DNA of 64,000 nucleotides from Malania oleifera (GCF_029873635.1 NC_080426.1:55566093-55630092), one strand, 5' to 3'. Shown: positions 34,611-47,545, counted from the first letter of the stretch. The notes: generated from the letters alone by a model not told the origin. A program made the numbers and translations.

Positions 34611-35042
34611 TCTCGGTAGACCGAACCCTTTTAGTTTAAAATAGCTTGGTTGACCGAATCAGCCCTAAGTCAAAAGTTTGACTTGCTTGGTCGACCGAAC
34701 CCTTTTAGTTCAAATCAGCCTGGCCAACCAAACTAGCCCTGAGTCAAAATTTTGACTTGCTCGGTCGGCCGACCCACTTTTGAACTAAACTTCCTCGGTC
34801 GACCGTCCTCTGAGAATTTCACTTTTCCACCAACTTAGTTAACCAAACTCATAGTTCGAAATAGCATCGGTCGACCGAACCTCAAAAATTGTCAACCAAC
34901 CTTTTACCTTGGTCGATCGAACCTACGAAGGGTTCGGAATCGGCTTGATACGGTCGACCAAATCCATAGTTCAAAAGTGTCACGGTCGACCGAACTTATA
35001 AAAGTGGTTGATCGAACCTTGTCTATGGTCGACCAAACCTCT
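34611..35042. repeat. Palindrome array in LTR G, 13 units of GGTCGACCGAAC type
   Basis: Thirteen units over about 430 bp, several perfect (CTTGGTCGACCGAACC, ATCGGTCGACCGAACC, CACGGTCGACCGAAC), others with one or two transitions (GGTTGACCGAA, GGTCGATCGAA). It ends about 100 bp upstream of the TATA box. Confidence 0.9.
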
Positions 35043-36237
35043 CGAATTCTGAATTTTGTAAGGTCTTAAATGTGATTAACTTTTAATTAAACAATTTGAA
35101 AAATACCCAACGTGTCCCCAACAGTCATATTTTGAGTAAAATCTATAAATACCTCCTCATAACCTCAAATTGGTAACTTTGATTAGTCATAATTTTCTCT
35201 CAAATTTATTTTGGCTTTTCCTAATCAAAGTTCTCCCAAAACCATTTTTAATGCAAAAAATTTTTTCTTTGGGGTAAAATATTTTAAACTCTCTCATACT
35301 CTCTTTCAATCTTTCTTTTGAAAAATCTTTTTAGAAGAGATTATTTTATTTTGGTTATTTAGTTTGTATCCATAGCATATACTCTCACTCAAGCCTTTAT
35401 TTCAAAATCATTTGGAGAATATACTTAGGGTTTCTCCCATAGTTTCTTTGATAAATATTCTTGTGGAGAAATTGTTTATGGCATTGTGAATCTTTGCACA
35501 ACTCATTGCAAAGATTCATAAGCTCACTTGTGCTTATTGACAAAATTATTTTTGAGAGTTGCTCTAGGGTTTCTTTCGATTATTTTTCTTGATAATATTT
35601 TTGGAAGAAATTACTTATTGCACAAATATTTTCTTGAGCTTAAATTCCAGATTCTCCAAATATTTTTATTTGTAAAAATCTTTTTTGGAGAACATATTTC
35701 TTGTTTATATATATTCATCTATATATTATTTCTGCAAAAATTATTTGAAAAACAAAACCCTAGATTCTCTTATATTTTTTTATTAAAATATATTTTTGGA
35801 GAAAATTTCTTATTAGGGTTTAAACATATTTAAGTACCCTTTCTCTACTGAGCAAAACTTCATATCATAAGAGAGTGCATGTATTTGAGCTTTTAATGTG
35901 TACATCCATGCTTGTATTTAGAAGCGTTTTAGTATGTACAAAAATATTTTAATGTATCGGTTGGGTTCATCTTGTAAATTGAACTGGGTAGTCTCAACCC
36001 TGTAAGTGAGACCGATTGGGTTCAGCCCATAAATTGAAGTGAGGAGTCTCTATCCCGTAAGGAAGACAAGTTGGGCTTAGCCTTGTAATTGAGTTGGGGT
36101 TTACCTTACCCCATAAGGAAAGGTTGTAACGGCTTCTACTCCGCCCGTTTAAGTGAGCAGGGATAGTGTAATCCTTGGGGGGTATGCCCAAGGTGGGGAT
36201 GTAAGCTGGTTTGGCCGAACTTCGATAACAAATATTG

Positions 36238-36238
<1 letters not shown>

Positions 36239-36299
<61 letters not shown>
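36239..36299. repeat. (CT)n microsatellite in LTR G
   Basis: About 30 uninterrupted CT units. Confidence 0.97.
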
Positions 36300-36302
<3 letters not shown>

Positions 36303-37195
36303 ATCTCATTTAATTATTGCATTTTAATTTCCATATGTATATGCTTGCTTGTTCACTACTAAAATTATTTGCATGCATATATTTAATTTAAATGAGATAT
36401 GTTGCACACGTGTATGTCTGCACTGATAGCTTAATCATTTTACATACATGTTTTTAATATTGAATGTGATATGAAGTGTGGTGAATCGAAATGTTTTAAT
36501 TAGCCGAAAAGTTTTTAAATACCCAATTCACCCCTCTCTTGGGATCACACCAATTCCAACAGATGATGATGATTAGCCTTTCAAAAAAAATATTTTCAAA
36601 TAAGCACAAGAATACCTCCAACAAATATTTTCAAGATAAAGTATAGTAGATGCTGAATATAGCTTACAAAGAATATTTTAGCAATATGCACAAAAATAAG
36701 CTCTTCAGTCTTGCAATGAAAGTGCACAAAGACTCGCAATCTAAGATCAGATTTTCCCAACAATATTTATCACAAGAAATATTATGGGAAAGTTCTCAAA
36801 GCAACCTCTCAAAAATATTTTCAAAACGAATGGATATGTGAGAGTATAAGTATTAGAATGATATATAAATTAGCCTTCATCAATGAAGATCAAGCACTAT
36901 TCAAGTTGCAATTAGTTTGCAAGTGAAGAGTATGAAAATTATGCTCTCTACTTTAAAAAGATTTTTCAAGAAAGAATCAAAAAGAGAGTATAATATGCGT
37001 TGCATATTAAAGAATGTAAGCAATAATTGCATTAAAATCTTTAAGAGAGTTTTTGCTAATCAGTGCCCCTAATTATGCTTACAAATGGGGTACTTAAAGA
37101 ATTCCTAGAAATTACGACCATTAGGGACACTGTGGGAATTTTATATAAGTTTAATTACAAATTAACCCCGATTAACCACTGAAAAATTTACTGAA

Positions 37196-37575
37196 CCCAA
37201 GAGGTTCGGTCGACCAAGGGGTTTGCCGGTTGACCATTCAAGCCAAAGATTTAACTTTTCAGGCTAAGCTTAGTTGACCAAGGGATGATTCAATCGGCTG
37301 ACAGAAGGCAACATCAAACGCTTCGTCGGTTCAGTTGACCAAGGAAAAAGACTAGTCGGCTACTCATGTGGTTCAGTTGACCATGACATTTTTAAGCTAA
37401 GAGGCCGGTTGACCTAGGACGGTGGAAGGTCAAATTTTCAGAGGCCAGTCGACCATGGACACTACGTTCAAAATTGGGTCGGTCGACTGAACCTTAGTCA
37501 AATTTTGACTTTGGGCAAACAGTGTGGTCGATCGACTGATAGATGTAAAACATGAATGATTCGGTCGACCGAGGA
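37196..37575. repeat. Palindrome array in LTR H2
   Basis: About ten units such as GGTTCGGTCGACCAAGG, CAGTTGACCAAGG, GTCGGTCGACTGAACC and TTCGGTCGACCGAGG. Confidence 0.85.
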
Positions 37576-37981
37576 TATTAAAATTTTAATGTTTTACCCT
37601 TAATTTGACCCTAAAGTTATTCTAAAACCTTTGTAGGATTTAGACAATTTTTGAAAAGGTTTTAGGTTAAAGGTTTGGTCCGTATGGTTAGTTTATAGCC
37701 TTTGAGCGTAAGATCTTGTCATGCATGCAGTGCATTATTACAGACCATTTAATATTACAAACCCAAAAATTTAATTACAATTACAAATGAAAAACTTGGT
37801 CTTCATTCCTTTCGCTCTTCAAGTGTCATCCTGTGATGTGAGCATTTAGTTCCTTATGGCATTTGCTATATCCTTACCATCCATGTGTGCTATGAATAAT
37901 TATGTTCAAAAGCTTAGAGCACAAGTAAGATACAAAGTGATTTGTTATTATAAAAATGAGATACGACTTATAGAGTCAACA

Positions 37982-38950
37982 ACAACAATTTCCTTTGTTT
38001 TTGTTCAAAGGACAATTAGCTATCTTATGCCCTTTTTTTTTTGCAATGATAGCATTTCATGCTATCACCTTTGCTTGCTTCTCCTCTTTCAATTTTTTTG
38101 CTAAACTTTTGTTTTCTCATCAAATTTTTTTTTTTGAATTTTCTTGCAAGTAGAGCTACATCATCTTTACTATATTCATCATCATCCTCAGTTATTTCTT
38201 TTTGAGTTAATGATTTCAAGGCAATACCCATTACTTTCTTAGGTTTTTCCAATTCTAATGTCATATTCTTCTTCTTAACTTCACAAGTCATGAATGACTC
38301 GACTAACTCATCAAGGGAAACCTTGGTGAGATATTTAGCTTCTTCGATGTTTGTTGATTTTGCATGCCATGATTCGGGTAATGATCGAAGAACCTTTTGT
38401 ACATTATCTTCCATCGAATAAACCCTACCAAGTGCTTTTATCCATTTATGATGTGAGTAAAGCGAGTAAATATGGATGTGACTATTTCACCTTCATCCAT
38501 TTTAAACATCTCAGACTCTTTTACTAGCATACAAATCTTAGATTTCTTGACTTGGTATATGCCTTCAAACGTGATTTCGAGCTTGTCCCAAATTTCTTTT
38601 GCGGTCTCACATCCGCAAATGCGATTGTACTCATCATCATTTAAAGCACAATAAAGGCAATTTTTTGTTTTGAAGTTAAGCTGTACTAACCTCTTTTCAG
38701 TTGTTGCCAATTCTATTCTTGACTTTGGTATATCTTCACCTTAGTCATTTTTCTTGGTGAAGGCGAAATCTCCATTAGCGATAATCTCCTACATATCTAG
38801 ATCGCATGATTGAATGAAGATAGTCATTCTACTATCCATGATGGAAAGTTAGTCCCATTGAGTTTAAGTGGTTAATCCATAGATTGCCCCCTAAGAGAAT
38901 GTAGTGTCTACCATTTGATAATCTCCCTCTTTGGATGCTTTGCTAGACAT
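37982..38950 (-). pseudogene. Ty1/copia gag remnant M, copy 2
   Basis: Second copy of 6764-7736, ATG at 38950-38948. Open parts 38710-38438 (CGCETAKEIWDKLEITFEGI) and 38414-38025 (MEDNVQKVLRSLPESWHAKS, ending in CYHCKK of the zinc knuckle). One missing base near 38,437 and T-run length changes near 38030 and 38125 break the frame. It again abuts the start of a family H LTR at 37981/37982 without any pol. Confidence 0.85.
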
Positions 38951-40377
38951 TCTAATTTGAATGATAATTTTTCTTTCTTATTTTCATAAAACACCTAAAA
39001 TCAATCTAACAACAAAACTCAAATATGGCACAATGGTGTCCTTTTGAGCTTCTTAAGGTGAGAATAACTCCTATAATAGTGAGATTATTTGATATTTAAA
39101 ACTAATAAATAAATAAGCATGGAAGAGGCTTACATCTTGTTAATTATGATTTTATTGAATATTTGTATACCCATTATCTACCACACTTTGTAGGACATTA
39201 TTTGAGTTTAGCCATTAGACCCACCTAGCCCACACGTTGTGATAACTTGACAACTTGCTAGGGATAATAGGGAGTCAAGTGAGGGATCAACTTTTGATTA
39301 CCTTTGAATTAAATTGATCAAAATCTTCAATTCTTCCCACTATTTTTCCAAGCCTATACTAGTATGTTTAGGTTAAATAGGGATGGAATAGCATTAGCCC
39401 TAAGAGATGAATCTCCATGGATGCACTAACCATTTCACTCGAATTGCACTCTGTTTGCTAACTTGCAATAAGAGATGATCAAGAACTTTGCTAGCACCGA
39501 AGCTTGCGGATCCCTGAAATAGAATAGAAATATTTATTATTTTGGCTTAAAACTAGAAACCATACACACAATTTCCTTCATCCTTAGGGCTCATTTTCTT
39601 CATGATTTTTTTTATTCTGAAAAAATATTTCTTTCAACATTTCGTCATTGATCTATGTCATTGCATTTGGCCCCTTAGCTAAGTAAATAAGCACCATTAT
39701 AACACAAATCTGCAAGAGTCATGTCATTAATTCATGAAGAAAATGGAAAATGTTTTTGCCCTATATTCTACGATCCCCTTTTCTTTTTAAGTCGGACTAC
39801 TAATGGCAATGAAATTGTTGGCGCGTGCCCAAGGTTTGAGAAATCCACTACCCAAATATGTTAACTTTGTTGTTTTTTGTTCCACATTGGTAGAATAGTT
39901 CCACATTAGTATAAACAATTGTTTTGAATTTTTTGAATTATTTGTCCCACATTGGAGAGAAGTATTTTTTGGACTTGAGGTTGAAGCTATATAAAGAGCT
40001 GAACTCTTCATTTGTAAAACACACCTCAAAGTTATACTTTGTTAAGAAGTAGTGGATTGATCGTCGGTGCCCGAGGACGTAGGTAATTCTATACCGAACC
40101 TCGTTAATTTCTTGTCTTATTCTTTTTACTATTTTATTATTAGTTTCTACATTGCTTTAGTTTCTTATATATTCAATTGTAATAGTTGTAGTTTTGGTGT
40201 TTGGCACAAGTGGGGTGCCCGACACAACAATTGGTATCAGAGCTAGGTTGAATAGTGTCGATACGGAGGTGTTCCTCTGTTAGGATCCTTGATTCCACGT
40301 TTGATGCCTAAGAGAGATCTTTTCTAAGCGAGTGCTCAAAAACCATTGCGACTCAGTCGCTCCCTGGAGGTCGGCTT

Positions 40378-41136
40378 TGTAACGACCCGAATTTAAAATG
40401 GTATTTAAACAATAAAAGAAAATGGAATGGAAACCGACATAGAAGGAGGCAGTCGACGACATTGCATTTTGGAAGGATAAATCGAGGAAAAGTTATCAAG
40501 GCCTCATCAACGAACACAGGGGATTCGTCGACGAAGGCATAAGAAGATTCGTCGACGAACACAGAGGATTCGTCGACAAAGGCATAAGAGGATTTGTCTA
40601 CAAACATAGGGGATTTGTCGACAAAAAAATACTGAGAGGCGTTCTGAGCCGACTGAATTTCCTCGACGAGGACTGAATTTTGTCAACGAATGATGTGGTT
40701 TGTCGACGAAATCCCCTGTCCTATAAATAGAAAAATCCAGAAATTTGCTTCATAAGTAAGAAATCTCTCTCCTCTCTCTCTCTCCCCTTTGGTCCTCTCT
40801 CTCTTTTTCATCAATTTCGGGCTAGATCTTCACCGGATCGACAATCCGAAGTCACCACGACGCTCCTTAGGAAGTTCTCTCCAAATCTTTCGGAGCGGAT
40901 CATTGGTGAAAGTAAGGTGGAAACCATCCTAAATCCAAGGTAAGGCTTTCTACTCAATATTTGGATTTTTGACAGTTGAGAAAAGTGTTATAAGCTTAGA
41001 AATATTGAACTTTAGTTCTGGGAAATATTGTTTCCAGGGTGTTGAGTTGAGAACCCTGCGGGAGCAGGGTAGATTTTCTTAGGGGCTTTTCAACAATCAA
41101 GTAAAGGGATAAACTAAACTAGTTCCTTTTGAGAAA

Positions 41137-41179
<43 letters not shown>

Positions 41180-42644
41180 GTATTTGATTTCTAGAAAGTA
41201 AATATGTTTATATATATATGATTTATATTTGGGAAAATACTGTTTAAATGATGATATGTTGAATACGTGAAAAATCTGTTCAGTGTGGCATGAGTATAAA
41301 ATGTTGTGAAATACTGTTTTCTGGAATGGGATTATGATATGGATTTTTTTTTTTATAATTGGGAAAATCGGCGTATGGGTCGAGATTTATATATATATAT
41401 ATATATATATTTGCCAGCGTATGGGCTGTGCTATGATGTGATTTGCTAGCGTATGGGCTGTGCTATGATATGTTTGTTGGCGTACGGGCCGAGCTATGGA
41501 TGTGATTTTCCATCGTACGAGCTGTGCTATGATATGTTTGCCGGCGTACGGGCCGAGCTATGGATGTGATTTTCCAGTGTACGGGTTGTGCTATGATTTG
41601 CCGACGTACAGGCCGAGCTATGATAAAATGTGTAATACCAGCGTACGGGCTGATGATTTTCATGATATACGTATATATGCAAAATAATATGATTGATGTG
41701 AAAATTAATGATATGAAATATCCATGTATCATAGTTTCAACATATGTTATATGATATCAAAACCTGGTCTAGGCTAGCACTTGCCCGGTAGCGTTGCTAT
41801 GTGTCCATGGTTTTCGTGATCATGATATTTTTGTTAACACCGCTGTATGGAGTGGTATGAGATTGGATGGTCGATATGGTTTTTAAAAAGTGTGTGATCG
41901 CCCCTAGTGTACGAACCAGGTCAAGCTGACCCATCGGACTTACAGACTATACTATTGACTTGGCAGTGGTCGACCAACCATTATCAAGTCCCACCTTCGA
42001 GCCACACAACCCCGCATGTGGGGGTAATACATGACAACAGCCAGCTAACCTACCAGGAATGTTTTATGTTATTATTATTATTATATGAGATGGAATTTGT
42101 TTATGAAAATGCAGTATGTTCTGCCATGATTTGATATATATAAGTTTTCCCAGATTTGACGGAACAGTTAGTGTGTATATTATGTATGGTATATGTAGAA
42201 CACAAATTATTCATGTTGCCACACACTGTTATTAGTTTATTTCCCTTACTGAGAGGTGTCTCACCCCTAAATTTTATAAACTTTTTAGGAGCCCTAGATA
42301 GGAGAGCGGGAAAAGCCCTGCCAAGCTAGAACTATTTTCTGCCCTTTTTGAAGGGTAAGTTTTACTAGGGACAATTAGATTTTTGTGGGATGTGTCCCTA
42401 GATTTTGTTCTTTTGGGATGTATATATCGAAATACAGTGGTATAGTCACTCTGGTATTTGCAGTATTATGAGGGATGTTTTATATTTTTACAATATTATG
42501 ATTATGTGTTTCCTACTGCTTAGGCTTCCGTGTTGTGTTCTGATTTATCCCTGGTACCCATGAGTCCAGGTGTACTATGATCTACTGAGTTGGGAATTGT
42601 GATATTGATAAAAAAAAAATGTGGAAATTAAGTAGGTCACCCCA
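40378..42644 (+). repeat. 5' LTR of K (2,267 bp)
   Basis: TGTAACGACC to GTCACCCCA. Palindrome array 40448-40705 (TTCGTCGACGAA and variants), TATA box TATAAATA 40722-40729, CT-rich leader, (TA)n, minisatellite 41369-41655, shared motif 41965-42035, shared CCCTTACTGAGAGG motif 42243-42267. Confidence 0.95.
41369..41655 (+). repeat. LTR minisatellite of K (5' LTR), about 37 bp unit, about 8 copies
   Basis: Units of GCGTACGGGCCGAGCTATG and GCGTATGGGCTGTGCTATG types alternate. The counterpart in the 3' LTR is at 48591-48875. Short open frames here are effects of repetition. Confidence 0.88.
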
Positions 42645-42647
42645 GTT

Positions 42648-42660
42648 TGGTATCAGAGCC
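42648..42660 (+). other. Primer-binding site of K
   Basis: TGGTATCAGAGCC three bases after the 5' LTR; initiator Met-tRNA type. Confidence 0.96.
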
Positions 42661-42969
42661 TAGGTTGCTAGGTTCTGTAAACTATAGAATGCAACGGAAA
42701 CAATACCATAGTCTAGGAAAAGATTTAAGGTTGTTCTACAGTCTAAAGGCAGGACTTCCATGGTAGTTTCTTTGTTTTTCCTAGGGTGACAATTTCAGGA
42801 AAACCATAGTAAACTATTGTCGGATTGTGTTCCTAGAATGTAGGACTGGGGATTAGGAATGAGCTAGAAATGTTGAGATAAGTGGTGAGGATAGGTGGGT
42901 AAATTATAAAGATAGAATTCCTAAGTTGTAGTTGTTGTTTTTAGGATAAATCTAGAAGGAAATAGTGTC

Positions 42970-44137
42970 CATGTAAGTGGCAATGATGGAGCAGGACCAT
43001 CATGTGCAGCTGGGACCAACTCTGACGCAGTATTACGTAGTGTGGCTTAGCAGGTTATGGCTGAAATCGCTAGGAGCTCGAGGGAGCAGAGTGGTCCATT
43101 TGCAGGTCATGGGTGCACTATATAGAAGTTTACAAAGATGAATCCTTCGACATTCTCGGGTGGAGTTGATCCTGCAGCCGCTGAGAACTGGATGCAGGAG
43201 ACCGAGAAGGTCTTGGCCATGTGCAGTGTACTAAGGAACAGAGGGTCCTTTTTGCCACTTATAAACTGACAAGAGAGGCCGTGAGGTGGTGGACTGCAGT
43301 GAGACTTTTGGAGCAGCAGAGGGCGACTCCTATAGCCATGACATGGGACTAGTTTAAAGAATTGTTTTTCGATAGATATTTTCTAGCTATCGTGAGGAAG
43401 GCTAAGGTAGAAGATTTCCTGAGTCTGAAGCAGGGACAGCTATCTGTCCAGCAGTATGCAGCGCGTTTCATCGAGCTCTCTCGTTTCGCCCCATACATTG
43501 TTCTTGATGAAGTGAGGAAAGCCAGGCAGTTTGAGAGAGGTTTGAGATGGAGCATATACAAGCAGGTAGTGGTGTTACGGATCCAGGACTTTGCTGAGTT
43601 GGTTGACAGGGCAGTCTTGGCAAAGATTGGTGAGCATCTTGATGCAGAGGAGTAGGGATAGAGGAAGAGATCTGCATCTATGGGCTACCAGCAGGGTCAT
43701 AGACTGGGTCAGTGGAGGAGAGGAAACCATGGCAGAGGGCAAAGACAGGAGACGGGAGGACGCGAGGTGCAGGCAGGGATGGGTCCTCCAGTCTGTCAAA
43801 CTTGTGGTAGGAGGCACTGGGGGGAATGTCGAGCTGGTGGTGTTGTGTGCTATCGCTGCGGTAGATTAGGGCATATGGCGCGAGATTGTCCTACCCCACC
43901 AGATGCAGTTCCAGCTCCTAGACTATATCAGGGAGGTTATCAAGCGCCATGTGGGGGCCAGCAGAGGAATACGGCTCCAGCCAGGGTGTTTACTCTGACG
44001 TCGGGTGAGGCTGAGACGTCAAGTGACGTGGTGACATATATGGTTGCTATGTTTTCTTTTAAAGTTATAGCATTATTTGATTCAGGAGCTACACACTCGT
44101 TTGTGTCTTCGAGATGTGTTAAATTTTTCTGGGGTTG
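42970..44137 (+). pseudogene. gypsy gag-protease of K
   Basis: Gag begins near 42970 (GNDGAGPSC); stops TAG 43048 and 43123, a frameshift near 43,220, stops at 43350 and 43653. Recognisable: NPSTFSGGVDPAAAENWM, EAVRWWTAVRLLEQQRA, LSVQQYAARFIELSRFAP. Zinc knuckle CYRCGRLGHMARDC near 43849-43890; aspartic protease LFDSGATHSFVSSRC near 44075-44115, followed by a frameshift near 44,120. The domain order is that of plant chromoviruses; not functional. Confidence 0.92.
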
Positions 44138-44244
44138 AAACACAATTATTTGAAATTGAATTGTTGGTATCTACACCGACTGGGTTAGTAGTGAAGTGTA
44201 ATAGGGTGCTCTAGGGTTGTCCAGTTGATATTCAAGGAAAATAT

Positions 44245-47200
44245 TTGTCGGCTAATTTGATAGTGCTGGACATGTACGGGTTTGATGTTATCTTTGACAT
44301 GGATTGGCTAGCAGCTAATTTTGCCAGCATAGATTATCGAGCACGAGAAGTGATATTCAGGCCTCCGGGGAAAGTAGAATTCGAGTTCGTAGGGTCGCGA
44401 GTGCAATCCCCACCCCAGCTAGTTTTAGTTGTTCAGGCCAGAAGATTATTGCTGAGTGGTTGTCAGGGGTTTGTGGCTGTTGTAAAGGAGATGTCAAAAA
44501 ATGAATTGAAACTTGCTAGCACGCCTATAGTAAAGGAGTTTACAGATGTTTTCCCAGATGAGTTACCATGCTTGCCACCCGATCGTGAGGTAGATTTCTC
44601 TATTGATCTACCTTCCCGTACATCGCTGATTTCTAAAGTACCATATCGGAAGGCGCCAGTGGAGTTAGCAAAGTTGAAGAATCAGTTGCAAGATCTTCTT
44701 GATAAGGGCTTCATACGACCTAGTATATCCCCGTGGGGAGCTCCAGTTTTATTTGTGAAGAAGAAAGACGGGACCATGAGAATGTGTATATACTATAGTG
44801 AGATTAATAAAGTGACAATCAAGAACAAGTATCCTCTACCCCGTATCGACGATATGTTTGACCAACTCCAGGGTACACGGGTGTATTCAAAGATTGATCT
44901 CAAATCCGGCTATCATCAAGTGAAAGTGAAAGCAGAAGACATCTCAAAGACGGCCTTCAGGACTAGGTACGGGCATTACGAGTTTCTTGTTATGCCGTTG
45001 GTTTGACAAATGCTCCTGTGGTATTTATGGACTTCATGAATAGAGTCTTCCACCAATACCTAGACCGATTTGTTGTTGTTTTTATTGATGATGTACTGGT
45101 CTATTCGAGGAGCTATGAGGAGCATGAGTCGCACTTGAGGCAGGTTTTGCAAACACTTCGGGAAAAGAAGTTGTACGCCAAGTTTAGTAAATGTGAATTT
45201 TGGCTTGAGAAGGTCGTGTTCTTGAGGCATGTTATTTCAGGAGATGGAATTTTTGTAGATCCCATTAAGATTAAGGTGGTAGTGAATTGGGTTAGATCGA
45301 GGAACGTCCAGGAGATCAGGATTTTCTTGGGGCTAGCTGGCTATTATCGTCGTTTCATTGAGGGATTCTTAGCTTTGTCAGAACCTTTGACATGATTGAC
45401 GAGGAAGAATGTCAGATTTAAGTGGGACGACAGTTGTGAGCAGAGTTTTCAAGAACTGAAGCAAAGATTAGTCACAACACCAGTATTGGTTATCCTATCA
45501 AGGGGCGAGGGGTATGTTATTTACAGTGATGCGTCCTTAAAGGGACTTGACTATGTATTGATGTAGCATGGTAGGGTAGTGGTGTATGCGTCCAGGCAAC
45601 TGAAAGAATATGAAAAGAACTACCCTACACATGATTTTGAATTGGCTGCAATGGTACACGCACTGAAAATTTGGAGGCATTACCTGTATGGCGAGCAGTG
45701 TGAAATTTTCTCCGACCATAAGAGTTTAAAGTATTTCTTCACGCAAAAGGAACTAAATATGAGACAAAGAAGGTGGTTAGAGCTCATAAAAGATTTTGAT
45801 TGCACCATCAGTTATCACCTGGGGAGAGCAAACGTGGTAGTTGATGCGTTGAGCAGGAAATCTAGGGAACCTGTGTTGGCAGCTATGGAGATCCAGCATT
45901 TGATCATGATGGATCTGGAGAGACTCAGCATAGAGTTGGTAGAGAGTAATCTCCCAGTGTGTATTGTCAGCCTAGTGGTACAGCCTACTCTGCAGGAAAT
46001 AATTAAAGCTGCCCAGAAAGAAAATCTAGAATTGGTAAAGGTGATGGACAGAGTGCAAAATGGTCAGGGAGAGGAATTCAATATTGCAGATGATAGAGCC
46101 TTGCGATTCCGTTCCAGATTATGTGTTCCAGCCGATACTGAGATCAGGAAGACTGTTCTAGAGAAGGCTCACAGATCTTTGTATACAGTTCATCCTGGTA
46201 GTACGAAGATGTATAGAGATCTACGAGAGTCGTACTGGTGAAGTGGTATGAAGAGAGAGATCGCCGAGTATGTAGCCCAGTGTTTGACGTGTCAGCAGGT
46301 AAAGGCTGAGCACCAGAGGCCGATAGGGCAGTTGTAGCCGCTATTTATCCCAGAGTGGAAGTGAGATCATATATCTATGGACTTCGTGTCAGGACTGCCG
46401 ACGACATTACATGGCCAGAATGCCATCTGGGTGATTGTTGACCGTTTGACTAAGACCGCCCATTTTATTCCTATCAAGATCAACTACTCCCTCAACCGTT
46501 TAACGGAGATCTACATTCAAGAGATAGTTCGTTCTCATGGGGTGTCTGTATCTATTGTGTCAGATCGAGACCCACGATTCACGTCACTATTTTGGAGGAG
46601 CTTGCAGGAGGCTCTAGGGTCTCAATTATCGTTTAGCACGACATTCCATCTGCAGTCAGATGGACAGACTGAGAAGACAATACATACATTAGAGGATATG
46701 CTCCGAGCATGTGTATTGGTTTTTGGGGGTAGTTGGACTCAGTTCTTGCCACTAGTAGAGTTCGCATATAATAACAGTTATTAGTCCAGCATTGGCATGA
46801 TACTGTTTGAGGCTTTATACGGTAGGAGATGTCGTTCTTCTTTGTTCTGGGATGAAGTGGGTGAGCGGCGAGTAGTAGGGCCACAGTTTGTGAAGCAAGC
46901 GCGTGATAAGGTTCGGCTTATTAGAGACAGGATTAGTGCAGCTCAGAGCCGACTGAAAAGTTATGCTAATAATCGTTGTAGGAATCTGGAATTTGATGTG
47001 GGTAATCATGTGTTTCTGAAGATAGCTCCGATGAAAGGGGTTATGCTATTTAGGAAGAAGGGTAAACTTAGTCCTAGGTTTATTGGTTCATTTGAGATTT
47101 TAGATAAAGTGGGGCCGATAGCCTATAGGCTAGCTTTGCCACTTATGTTGTCCAGGATCCACGACGTATTTCATGTTGCTATATTGAGAAAATACGTCCC

Positions 47201-47423
47201 CGACCCTTCTCATGTCATTAGTTATTATGAGTTAGAGCTTAGTGATTCACTAGTGTATGAGGAGATACCACTACAAATTTTGGATAGGAAAGTACATGAG
47301 GTATGTAACAAGAAGATTCCTCAGGTAAAAGTTTTATGGAGGAATCATGCGTTAGAAGAGGCTTCTTGGGAGTCCGAGGAGCAAATGAAACAGAGGTATC
47401 CACATCTATTCCAAGAAAGTTGA
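44245..47423 (+). pseudogene. gypsy pol of K: RT, RNase H, integrase, chromodomain
   Basis: RT leader ([15 protein letters not shown]), palm ([29 protein letters not shown]); a one-base deletion near 44,998 shifts the frame; catalytic FIDD intact at 45080-45091. RNase H ([35 protein letters not shown]) and integrase ([33 protein letters not shown]) follow, then the chromodomain-like tail (VKVLWRNHALEEASWESEEQ) to TGA 47421-47423. Stops at 45393, 45564, 46239, about 46,336, about 46,363 and 46782, mostly explainable as CGA/CAG to stop or TGG to TGA. Confidence 0.94.
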
Positions 47424-47545
47424 TTGGATAAAATGTCAGTAGTTAGGTAGTTTCTTTTGCAGGTACATGTAATGGTTTAAATAGTGTAGCATTTTAGTTT
47501 TAAGAGAATTTTTCTTTTGTATATGTAATCTCCCAAGACTTGGAA

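Larger units (their letters stand above)
34167..36561 (+). mobile_element. copia solo LTR G (2,395 bp)
   Basis: TGTTGG start and CCAACA end (6-bp inverted repeat), perfect TSD GATGA at 34162-34166 and 36562-36566. Same family as D, about three-quarters identical by eye near the start. Palindrome array 34611-35042, TATA box TATAAATA 35144-35151, (CT)n 36239-36299. Inserted into LTR H2. Confidence 0.94.
33363..37981 (-). repeat. copia LTR H2 (about 2,219 bp without insert), split by solo LTR G
   Basis: Segments 33363-34166 and 36562-37981 (one copy of GATGA being TSD). Minus-strand start TGTTGACTC at 37981; the expected terminal CA reads TA at 33363-33364. Primer site and gag start lie to its left, making it a 5' LTR for H, while gag remnant M abuts its other end, making it a 3' LTR for M. 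Array 37196-37575; TATA complement near 37140-37148. Confidence 0.82.

Noticed and set aside
34611..35042. Palindrome array as a CRISPR or phage attachment array
   Set aside because: Short degenerate units in a plant LTR promoter; also in both LTRs of full-length elements.
42648..42660. Possible tRNA gene fragment (TGGTATCAGAGCC)
   Set aside because: It is the retrotransposon primer-binding site; no cloverleaf around it.
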